Positions 7,420-13,752 of a DNA stretch of 14,416 bases are shown piece after piece. Both the position numbers and the translations under genes were made by a program. Every line of letters starts with the position of its first letter. Within the stretch, counting starts at the first letter, position 1. The notes beneath the pieces were generated by a model. It had not been told where the DNA came from and did not search any database. It worked only from the letters and a program-made list of their open reading frames with translations. The stretch spans positions 1 to 14,416 of the forward strand of contig JBCCRH010000112.1 in assembly GCA_039208045.1 (NCBI GenBank), given 5' to 3'. Source of the DNA: JBCCRH01 sp039208045. GTDB lineage: Bacteria > Bacteroidota > Bacteroidia > Chitinophagales > Saprospiraceae.

Positions 7420-8625
7420 CTAATCCAGTATCTTCACCATATTTTTAGGCCAGGGATCAGGGAAGGTGCCGCCACTTTGCCAATATTCGATTTCGTCTTC
7501 TGTAAGAAAACAAGCCCTAAGGGCCTCGGTAAACCGATCAACCTGGGCTTTGTCTCCAATTACGGTGAGGTGGCAATGACGGTCACCGAAGCGGCCAGTT
7601 TCTTTGGCGAGCATCTCTTTTAGCATGGTGATTTCCATTTCATTGAGGCCATTATCTTCTTCCTCCAGGATGCCCGAGCGCCAGTATCCGATTAGCTCTA
7701 GATTAATACTTCCTGCGGCCTGGTTCCAGAGCAAGGATATTTTATCGCGGCTAGAGAGCCAAAAAAAACCTTTACTTCGATAAATACCCTGATCGAGGTA
7801 CTGATGGCATACCTTCCATAACCGTTGGGGGTGAAAAGGGCGATCATCTCTGATTACCCTTGTGGCCATATTGTAAGGACGATCGCCATGAGCCTCTGCT
7901 TCTAGTACTGGTTTTAGTTCGTCAACCAGCTGGGCTATTCGATGAAAGTCATACTCGGGCATCTCTAATATTTGGTCTATGGATAGTTGGCCAAAGAGCA
8001 CCGAAAAGATAGAAACGAACGGGTTAATTGGTTGAATAAAATTAGCGATTGCGGGGAGTTTATCTTTTTTAATTCGATCTGCTTTAGTCAAGAGTAGATG
8101 ACTACAAAACATGATTTGTTCCACGAGTAGATTTATCATGTCGCGCTTTTGGTGCTCCAAATTATGCCGCATCAGCGGGATAAGTTGCTGACCGTAATTG
8201 TAGTCATGGGCGAGCATCAAACTATCAACAAGAGCTAGTACGCCAGTGAGCTTAAGGTGAGCTTGGGATTTGAAAAACTCAATTAATGGCATGGGATGGC
8301 AACTTCCCGATGTTTCAATAATGATTAGATCGGGCTGCTGACTAGATAGAAGTTGCTTAAGCGCATCGTCCAATTTTTCAATACCTTTCTTACTACTTAG
8401 CACACAGGAGTGGATAGATTGAAAGATAAGGTTGTTGTTTTCAACAATGTCCGTATTGCCGATCAATTCTCCATCGACATCCAGTTCGCTCATATCGTTA
8501 ACTACTACACATACGGGTAAATCTTTCTTGCTAGCTTGGGCGAGCAGATTTCTAAAAAGGGTTGTTTTACCCGAACCAAGGAATCCATTGAGGATGACTA
8601 CGGGAATTCTATTGGAGGCGTTCAT
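7420..8625 (-). CDS. CobW/COG0523-family GTPase, ZigA/YciC-like, lacking the CxCC motif
   Basis: This 401-residue cytoplasmic G3E GTPase resembles metal-homeostasis chaperones. Walker A is GFLGSGKT (14-21), the switch region is VVVNDMSELDVDGELI (40-55), the ETSG motif is at 104-107, and the guanine-specificity motif is TKAD (180-183). The CobW C-terminal domain covers about 253-372, with RPFHPQRLW and YRSKGFFWL as in YciC/ZigA-type members. Where the family normally has CxCC after a short NG-type segment, residues 72-77 read HSCVLS, keeping only the first Cys of the motif. That motif passes metal between nucleotide states, so this protein either uses other ligands or has another job (inference). 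It starts 12 bases after the antitoxin stop and probably shares that transcript. No metal-regulator (Zur-like) box was recognised. Length is typical and the reading frame is intact. Confidence 0.86.
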   Translation of the reverse strand: MNASNRIPVVILNGFLGSGKTTLFRNLLAQASKKDLPVCVVVNDMSELDVDGELIGNTDIVENNNLIFQSIHSCVLSSKKGIEKLDDALKQLLSSQQPDLIIIETSGSCHPMPLIEFFKSQAHLKLTGVLALVDSLMLAHDYNYGQQLIPLMRHNLEHQKRDMINLLVEQIMFCSHLLLTKADRIKKDKLPAIANFIQPINPFVSIFSVLFGQLSIDQILEMPEYDFHRIAQLVDELKPVLEAEAHGDRPYNMATRVIRDDRPFHPQRLWKVCHQYLDQGIYRSKGFFWLSSRDKISLLWNQAAGSINLELIGYWRSGILEEEDNGLNEMEITMLKEMLAKETGRFGDRHCHLTVIGDKAQVDRFTEALRACFLTEDEIEYWQSGGTFPDPWPKNMVKILD

Positions 8626-8637
8626 GGTTTTTTAGTA

Positions 8638-9024
8638 TTAACGTTCGATTGCTTTTGATGAACGATAGAAACCAGTGATTAACTCACTTACTAAGGCATC
8701 CATATCAATTTCTGAAGAGGATAGCCACTTTTCGACCTCCTGATCTATTTTTAAATTAACTACGAGATGTTTCTTATAGTCTTCAATATCTGAATCTATC
8801 TGCATCCAGTCTCCCTCAAAATCATCGTCATCTGTTACTTGAGCGTCATCGTAATAAATTTTTTCTTCAGGTATATCCAATCCAAGAACACCAAGTTTGA
8901 GAGCATCTGTAGCCTCTACTTTGTCAGAAGCTAGATACTGAATCTCATAATCTTCATTCAACTTGCCTTGCTGTAGGAGCTTCAAAGCTTCAGCTAATGT
9001 GACTTTATTTTTGATCATACTCAT
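8638..9024 (-). CDS. Probable BrnA-type (RHH-like) antitoxin
   Basis: A 128-residue acidic protein directly behind a BrnT-type toxin. Residues about 88-122 read VNLKIDQEVEKWLSSSEIDM then ALVSELITGFYRS. This is the strand-helix-helix pattern of BrnA-type ribbon-helix-helix antitoxins, which bind operator DNA and neutralise the toxin. The N-terminal 85 residues are longer than in classical BrnA and contain a run of aspartates at 65-68 (DDDD), so this half may be a separate toxin-contact or unknown domain. The start at 9024 overlaps the toxin gene by 20 bases; a second ATG at 9018 is also possible, and both give translational coupling. Toxin-first order is normal for BrnT-BrnA. The call rests on the pattern plus the neighbour, so the exact family is less certain than the role. 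Autoregulation is expected but no operator was identified. Confidence 0.72.
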   Translation of the reverse strand: MSMIKNKVTLAEALKLLQQGKLNEDYEIQYLASDKVEATDALKLGVLGLDIPEEKIYYDDAQVTDDDDFEGDWMQIDSDIEDYKKHLVVNLKIDQEVEKWLSSSEIDMDALVSELITGFYRSSKAIER

Positions 9025-9307
9025 CGTCTTGCTTAATCAAACTATTACTAATGTAGCGCTCGCGTTCGTCCTTTCTAGATGCCCGTGCAGAAATTAGCCT
9101 AAAAGCAAAATTTCTTATAGTGTAAACAACAGTAATAATCACTTTTAGGACTTTTCCTATTGTGATGTACCTCCTTTCTCCATTCCTCTCAACCGCATAC
9201 TGTAGTCTATTCTCATCCTCGAATACGTGCTTTGCAGTTTCGAAGGATATTTTGTGTTTGACCTTGTTACGTTCATTTTTGGCTTGATCCCACTCAAATT
9301 TATTCAT
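9005..9307 (-). CDS. brnT: BrnT-family toxin (RelE-like ribonuclease fold)
   Basis: This 100-residue protein matches BrnT from end to end. FEWDQAKNERNKVKHKISFE at 4-23 is the conserved opening, followed by AKHVFED, ERRYITIGKV, a hydrophobic strand IITVVYT, and the closing RLISARASRKDERERY. BrnT toxins are type II ribonuclease toxins that slow translation until bound by their antitoxin. I chose the ATG at 9307, not the in-frame ATG at 9340. It begins exactly at the family N-terminus (MNKFEWD), and its ATG overlaps the TGA of the DUF4240 gene as ATGA, a common coupling arrangement. Its 3' end overlaps the antitoxin start. The family's basic C-terminal segment is present, so the toxin looks intact. 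Confidence 0.88.
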   Translation of the reverse strand: MNKFEWDQAKNERNKVKHKISFETAKHVFEDENRLQYAVERNGERRYITIGKVLKVIITVVYTIRNFAFRLISARASRKDERERYISNSLIKQDDEYDQK

Positions 9308-9762
9308 ACCGAAAATAATTGTACCGCTCGTTCTCCCCAATTAGAAACATTGAAACCCGTTTCATAGATGAATTTAGGCCGCTGTTGCAATGGTTGGCCC
9401 ATTTTTAATTCATAAGCTTGGAAAGGCAAATTCAAAAGTGCTTCGAAGAAAAGGTCCGTAGGAAATAGATTGGGCATAGCGAATATGCGCTCGTAATAAT
9501 CTTTCCCATTAGCTAGCACGGCACACCTAGCATAAAGAAAAAGATCAGCAGAAAAGTTTTTCCCTGATGAAAAGGCATCTGCATACTTTGGGCCATCTAG
9601 CTTATACAACTGTTCCGAGAACCAATCAAAGAAGTTTAAGATAAAGGACTCAGTATGATTAGATAAAAGTTGTACAGCCGGATCAAGTACCTGCTCATCT
9701 TTGCCCTCGTTCGACCAATCTAATGCATTGATGATAGACCAAAAGCTCGCTTTATTACTCAT
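9304..9762 (-). CDS. DUF4240 domain protein
   Basis: A 152-residue cytoplasmic protein of the DUF4240 family, recognised from the opening FWSIINALDWSNEGKDE then VLDPAVQLL, a middle FLYARCAVLANGKDYYERI (95-113), and a distal FEALLNLPFQAYELKMG. No biochemical function is established for the family; members are small, mostly helical and often lie near immunity-type or toxin-antitoxin genes. It is the first gene of the minus-strand run 9762-7420, and its TGA overlaps the toxin ATG by four bases (ATGA). It is therefore translated together with brnT. This fixed arrangement makes a role connected to the toxin-antitoxin pair possible but unproven. The next feature upstream is the EF-G terminator hairpin at 9818-9845, so its promoter should lie within about 9763-9817. 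Confidence 0.83.
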   Translation of the reverse strand: MSNKASFWSIINALDWSNEGKDEQVLDPAVQLLSNHTESFILNFFDWFSEQLYKLDGPKYADAFSSGKNFSADLFLYARCAVLANGKDYYERIFAMPNLFPTDLFFEALLNLPFQAYELKMGQPLQQRPKFIYETGFNVSNWGERAVQLFSV

Positions 9763-9817
9763 ACCCGTAATTTACGTATAAAAACAATCAAAAAGCAATA
9801 GGTATAGAATATACAAA

Positions 9818-9845
9818 GAGGTGCTACACCATTGGTGAGCACCTC
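9818..9845 (-). terminator. Intrinsic terminator hairpin downstream of the EF-G2-like gene
   Basis: GAGGTGCT (9818-9825) pairs perfectly with AGCACCTC (9838-9845). After a one-base bulge, CACC (9827-9830) pairs with GGTG (9834-9837) around an ATT loop. The 8 + 4 bp stem is GC-rich. On the minus strand it is followed by TTTGTATATTC, a modest T-rich tail, and it lies 31 bases after the EF-G-like stop. It should end that transcript; the T-tract is weak, so some read-through into the DUF4240 operon is conceivable. Confidence 0.65.
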
Positions 9846-9876
9846 CCTTATGTTTGCAATGCTTAATCTGCTTACC

Positions 9877-12003
9877 CTACGCCTCTGCCAACTCCGACCG
9901 ATGCGCCGAAATCAACTCTTCCTGCACATGATGCGGTACTGACTGGAACTCCGAAAACTTCAAATCAAATTTTGCACGGCCTTGCGATAGCGAGCGGAGC
10001 GAAGCCGAGTAGTGATAGGTCTCTGCCAAGGGTATCTTGGCAGTGATTTTTTGCTTTTTACCGACGGGCTCCATGCCCTGAATGATGGCTCTTCGCGTCT
10101 GCAAATCACCCATAATATCACCCATTGCATCATCAGTGCATAAGATTTCTAGCTCGTAGATGGGCTCCATAATCTGCGGGCCTGCTTCTACAAAAGCATT
10201 CTTAAAGGCATTAGCAGCAGCAATCATAAAGGCATTATCATTGGAGTCAACCGCATGCATTTTACCATCGTAGATACAAACGCGGACATCTTGACAATAA
10301 GAACCCGTTAGGGGGCCTTCTTTCATCTTTTGCATAATGCCTTTTTTGATCGCATTGGAGTACTTTGCATCAATCGAACCACCAACAATACACCAGTAAA
10401 GGGCCAACTTGCCTCCCCATTCTAGTGTATCCCACTCTTTTTTACGAACCGTTAGGTCACTAGGGTCAGGCATGTCTTCATAATAAGGTTCTATGCGCAT
10501 ATGCACTTCTCCAAACTGGCCAGCACCGCCTGTTTGCTTCTTGTGGCGGTATTCGGTATTAGCAGCTCTCGTAATCGTTTCGCGGTAGGGAATGCGCGGG
10601 CGGGTAAACTCCATTTGAAGGTTATTTACCTTTTCGATTCGATATTTGATTAAGTCCAGGTGGAGCTGCCCTTGGCCGTGTAGGATAGTCTGCTTGAGGG
10701 TGGCGTTCTGCTCTACTTTGAGCGTAAGGTCTTCCCCTTCAAGAACATGTAGTGCTTTCATCAGCTTTTCCATATCATTCTTGTTGGGAGGTACTATTGC
10801 TTCGTGAACGCGATGAGAGGGGAATTGTATTGGCTCGATTTGGCGATCGGTACCTTTCGTGTTGAGGGTATTATTGGTGTGTGAATCTTTAAGCTTGACG
10901 ATCACCCCTATATCGCCCGCTCGAAGCTCCCCGATACCTGATCTAGTTTTGCCATTGGCAATAAATGGTTGGCTGAGGCGCTCTACCGATCGGTTTTTCG
11001 TGTTTACCAGTTCATCTCCTGCTTTCAGTACGCCGGAGTAAACTTTAAAATAAGAGACATTTCCAACTCTAGGCTCAGAGATCGTCTTGAAAATAAATAG
11101 GGAAGTAGCATCACTGCTATCACAGGCAAGCGTTTCGCCAGAAACCAGTTCTGCCGCAGGGCGATCTGCTGGAGAAGGGCAGACATCATTGATAAAACCC
11201 ATTACGCGACCGCTACCCATATTGTGCCCAGCTGCACAACAGAAAACAGGATAAACGCCTTGCTCTGCAATGCCAATACGGAGGCCCGCTGCTAGTTCTT
11301 CTTCCGTCAAGGTACCTTCGTCAAAAAAGCGTTCCATCAACTCTTCATCATTCTCCGCTGCCGCTTCCACTAATGCTTGGTGCATTTCTTGCGCTCGCTC
11401 CATTTCAGAGTCGGGAATAGGCTGTTTTTCTGGTTTACTTCCGTCAGGTGGAAATACATAGAGGGTCATGCGCAGCGCATCCACAATGGTATTAAATCCA
11501 TCGCCTTGATTTAGAGGGTATTGTACTGGAATGACTTTGTTGCCAAAATATTTTTGTGCTTCAGAAAGAGCATTTTCATAATCTGCTTTTTCGTGATCGA
11601 GATGATTGATCACAAACATAGCAGGCGTCTTGAATCGTTCGATATATTCCCATTGTAGTTCTGTTCCTACTTCCACCCCACTCTTGGCATTCAAAACCAT
11701 CACTGCGGTATCTGCCACTTTCATCGCACCAATGATCTCTCCAACAAAATCATCCAATCCAGGAGTGTCCAGAATATTAATCTTTGAATCTTTCCAATTG
11801 GCATGCAGCAGGGTACTGAAGATGGAATTACCACGCTCCTGTTCGATATTGGTATAATCAGAAGCGGTGTTACCCTCTGCAATAGTGCCAATTCGTTTGA
11901 GTTCTCCTGCTTCGAATAGCATGGTCTCGGCTAGGGTGGTTTTCCCGGAGCCGGAATGCCCCAATAAGACGACATTCCTAATGTTTTTTGTGTCAAAGCT
12001 CAT
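9877..12003 (-). CDS. fusA2: EF-G paralogue (EF-G2 type) with degenerate GTPase motifs
   Basis: A 708-residue, full-length translational GTPase-like protein with all EF-G domains: G domain (about 8-275), domain II (about 300-385), III (about 400-470), IV (about 475-605) and V (about 610-695). The P-loop is GHSGSGKT (15-22), not the usual GHxDxGKT. The G3 motif is DTPGLDD (79-85), where EF-G has DTPGHVD, so the catalytic His is Leu. The G4 motif is NHLD (133-136), not NKxD. Domain IV keeps the HxVDS tip loop (HAVDSND, 583-589) that enters the ribosomal A site, so ribosome binding looks preserved. This pattern matches the Bacteroidota EF-G2 group, of which a Bacteroides member promotes translocation without GTP hydrolysis (established for that relative, inferred here). 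It is a single-gene unit, closed by the hairpin at 9818-9845. Confidence 0.88.
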   Translation of the reverse strand: MSFDTKNIRNVVLLGHSGSGKTTLAETMLFEAGELKRIGTIAEGNTASDYTNIEQERGNSIFSTLLHANWKDSKINILDTPGLDDFVGEIIGAMKVADTAVMVLNAKSGVEVGTELQWEYIERFKTPAMFVINHLDHEKADYENALSEAQKYFGNKVIPVQYPLNQGDGFNTIVDALRMTLYVFPPDGSKPEKQPIPDSEMERAQEMHQALVEAAAENDEELMERFFDEGTLTEEELAAGLRIGIAEQGVYPVFCCAAGHNMGSGRVMGFINDVCPSPADRPAAELVSGETLACDSSDATSLFIFKTISEPRVGNVSYFKVYSGVLKAGDELVNTKNRSVERLSQPFIANGKTRSGIGELRAGDIGVIVKLKDSHTNNTLNTKGTDRQIEPIQFPSHRVHEAIVPPNKNDMEKLMKALHVLEGEDLTLKVEQNATLKQTILHGQGQLHLDLIKYRIEKVNNLQMEFTRPRIPYRETITRAANTEYRHKKQTGGAGQFGEVHMRIEPYYEDMPDPSDLTVRKKEWDTLEWGGKLALYWCIVGGSIDAKYSNAIKKGIMQKMKEGPLTGSYCQDVRVCIYDGKMHAVDSNDNAFMIAAANAFKNAFVEAGPQIMEPIYELEILCTDDAMGDIMGDLQTRRAIIQGMEPVGKKQKITAKIPLAETYHYSASLRSLSQGRAKFDLKFSEFQSVPHHVQEELISAHRSELAEA

Positions 12004-12362
12004 AACGATAGTGGTTTGATAGATTAGAAAATAGAGTTACAGGCCACTTGTCGTACAACAAGGGCAATATTGATTTGCACAAATCGACTTACTGCGTTGA
12101 GGGTTAGACTAGCGTAGTTGTAGTAATGCTGATCCGGCTTGGGCTAGTCGCTTGATTTAAAATTTTATTTTTGTTTTGCAATGTTGATTGAAATGAAATT
12201 ATGAAAAATATACTAAAAAGCAAAAAAAGGTTGCTTGTTATTTTGACTGAAATTGGTTTGTCTTCATCAAACTTGTATCCCCATTGGGAGTGTTACTACT
12301 CATAGGTAAAAAAGTGATAACTTCACTCTGTTGTTAAGCCAAAATCTATTTATCAAAAAGTA
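12004..12362. other. 359-base gene-free divergent region upstream of the EF-G2-like and HD/PycTM genes
   Basis: No open frame here resembles a protein. It should hold promoters for both flanking genes. TATTTTTG at 12166-12173 fits the -7 box on the plus strand, but no TTTG is correctly spaced upstream and it lies about 190 bases before the HD/PycTM start, so I do not call it. A 14-base palindrome GATTTGCACAAATC lies at 12072-12085. The stretch from 12151 to 12240 is strongly AT-rich. No RNA gene or riboswitch was recognised. Confidence 0.5.
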
Positions 12363-13508
12363 ATGCAGATCACTCAACAAGCACAGACCTTTGTAGAATC
12401 CTTACTGACTGAAAAACTAGGGCCTAATTATACCTATCATAACTTAGAGCACACCATTAGTGTACGTGATAATTGTTTGAAACTGGGGCGGATGCTGGAA
12501 TTGGATCAGCAAGATTTGGAAATATTAGAGCTAGCTGCCCTTTTTCATGATACGGGCTTTATTAATAGGTATAAAGATCACGAAACGGAAAGTATTTTCA
12601 TTGCCAAGAAGTTCTTGCAAGAGCAGGATTATCCCATCGAATACCGGGCCCAAGTACTAGCCTGCATTGATGCTACCCGCAACGACCGAGAGCCTACCAA
12701 CTTGATGGAACGCATTATTATAGATGCGGACTTAGGGAACTTAGGAAACACCAATTATCCCAAAAACTTACAGAAACTCCGAAACGAGTGGGAAAAAGTA
12801 CTGGGGAACAATTATGAAGACGAAGAATGGTACTTACTCAATCATCGATTTTTGGAGCAGCACGAGTACCGCACCAAAGCAGCAAAAAAGCTCTTCAACG
12901 ACAATCAAAAGAAAAATAAAAAAGCAATGAAGGCGATGGCGAAAAAGAAGAAAAAAGAAGCAGAAGATCTAAGTCTAAATGGCAATAAGACCGCACAAGT
13001 AATGTTTAAGACATCCCTGCGGAACCATATCGATCTGAGTAATTTGGCAGATAATAAAGCCAATATCATGCTTAGTGTAAATGCCCTGATTATCACTATT
13101 GCTATGCCATTTGCTGCCAGTTATATCTCTACCAATCCCTATTTACTTTTTCCAATGATCACCCTGGCCATCACCTGCATGGCCTCCATGGTCTTTGCCA
13201 CCTTAGCTACCCGCCCCATACAAATGACAGGCTATACCGATGAGCAGCAAATTGCTGAGGGCCGCTCCAACCTGTTCTTTTTCGGCAATTTCTATCAAAT
13301 GGATTTTAAATCTTATAAAGATGGCCTGCAAAGAGTCATCGCTGACGACAGCCACCTCGATGAATCTATCATGCGAGATTTGTACTTCCTAGGCAGCTCC
13401 CTAGGCACTAAGTACAATCAGCTGCGGGTCTGCTACAATATTTTCATGTTTGGTATCATTGTGACAGTGATCATCTTTGTTGGTACCTATTGGGTGCACC
13501 ATTCGTGA
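12363..13508 (+). CDS. HD-domain phosphohydrolase fused to a Pycsar-effector-type (PycTM/DUF5706) membrane domain
   Basis: A 381-residue two-domain protein. Residues about 5-175 form an HD-type phosphohydrolase with YHNLEH (His30), FHDTGF (His62-Asp63), and DADLGNLG (Asp121, Asp123), the set of metal ligands expected for an active enzyme on nucleotides. A very basic linker (182-198, mostly Lys) leads to a C-terminal domain with the PycTM signature around LRNHIDLSNLADNKANIML (219-237). That domain has hydrophobic segments at about 236-255, 259-280 and 356-378. PycTM domains are membrane effectors of Pycsar antiphage systems that respond to cyclic pyrimidine nucleotides. No cyclase gene is adjacent, so this may be a stand-alone membrane HD enzyme of the kind common in Bacteroidota, and a defence role is inference. 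The ATG at 12363 opens directly into the HD fold. The stop lies inside a direct repeat (13495-13512). Confidence 0.85.
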   Translation: MQITQQAQTFVESLLTEKLGPNYTYHNLEHTISVRDNCLKLGRMLELDQQDLEILELAALFHDTGFINRYKDHETESIFIAKKFLQEQDYPIEYRAQVLACIDATRNDREPTNLMERIIIDADLGNLGNTNYPKNLQKLRNEWEKVLGNNYEDEEWYLLNHRFLEQHEYRTKAAKKLFNDNQKKNKKAMKAMAKKKKKEAEDLSLNGNKTAQVMFKTSLRNHIDLSNLADNKANIMLSVNALIITIAMPFAASYISTNPYLLFPMITLAITCMASMVFATLATRPIQMTGYTDEQQIAEGRSNLFFFGNFYQMDFKSYKDGLQRVIADDSHLDESIMRDLYFLGSSLGTKYNQLRVCYNIFMFGIIVTVIIFVGTYWVHHS

Positions 13509-13512
13509 TGGC
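13495..13512. repeat. Direct repeat, left copy (TGCACCATTCGTGATGGC)
   Basis: 18 bases identical at 17 positions to 13639-13656; the one difference is G13505 against A13649. This copy covers the last codons and TGA of the HD/PycTM gene. The two copies are 144 bases apart and flank a REP-like inverted repeat. Looser similarity (CCTCA) continues for about 12 bases after both copies. Confidence 0.7.
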
Positions 13513-13532
13513 ATAGACCTCATTAGGGCCAC

Positions 13533-13612
13533 GCGGATTACAAATCCACTGAGCACGGGCCTAGCTTTACGGAAAAAAAGCCTAGCACGCGCCCAGCGGA
13601 TTTGCAATCCGC
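13533..13612. repeat. REP-like long imperfect inverted repeat
   Basis: Arm 1 is 13533-13565 and arm 2 is 13580-13612, with a 14-base A-rich loop. The arms match at 25 of 33 positions when one is reverse-complemented, and four of the eight mismatches are A/G changes that would be G-U pairs in a minus-strand RNA. Each arm also begins with its own short palindrome: GCGGATT-ACA-AATCCAC in arm 1 and the perfect AGCGGATT-TGC-AATCCGCT at 13595-13613. Two palindromic units in opposite orientation are the plan of a REP pair (BIME). It could also act as a transcription terminator or mRNA stabiliser for the HD/PycTM gene. Confidence 0.65.
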
Positions 13613-13638
13613 TGTAGTTTATTTAATACTCTGTGCTA

Positions 13639-13656
13639 TGCACCATTCATGATGGC
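13639..13656. repeat. Direct repeat, right copy (TGCACCATTCATGATGGC)
   Basis: Right partner of 13495-13512, with one mismatch. It lies 26 bases after the REP-like repeat and 96 bases before the next gene. The copies may be a local duplication or the borders of an inserted segment of about 126 bases. Confidence 0.7.
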
Positions 13657-13752
13657 TTGTCCTCACTTGTTGTTTTGCAAGAACTCAAACACGGCACCAT
13701 CTAGCTTGGGACTAATATTCTAATAGAGCAACTAAAATCTTACTTCCTAAAA

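Noticed and set aside
9308..9340. Upstream in-frame start for the BrnT-type toxin (11 extra residues)
   Set aside because: The family N-terminus begins at the ATG at 9307, which also forms an ATGA overlap with the previous stop.
9802..9814. GTATA-GAA-TATAC short palindrome near the DUF4240 promoter region
   Set aside because: Only 5-bp AT-rich arms; too weak to call as an operator.
12045..12060. CTTGT-like inverted repeat near the EF-G2-like start
   Set aside because: Four to five base arms with a three-base loop are expected by chance.
12166..12173. TATTTTTG as a -7 box for the HD/PycTM gene
   Set aside because: No TTTG lies 19-21 bases upstream, and it is about 190 bases from the start codon in an AT-rich stretch.
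13533..13612. CRISPR-like repeat or tRNA
   Set aside because: There are only two units in opposite orientation with no spacers, and the fold is a simple long hairpin, not a cloverleaf.
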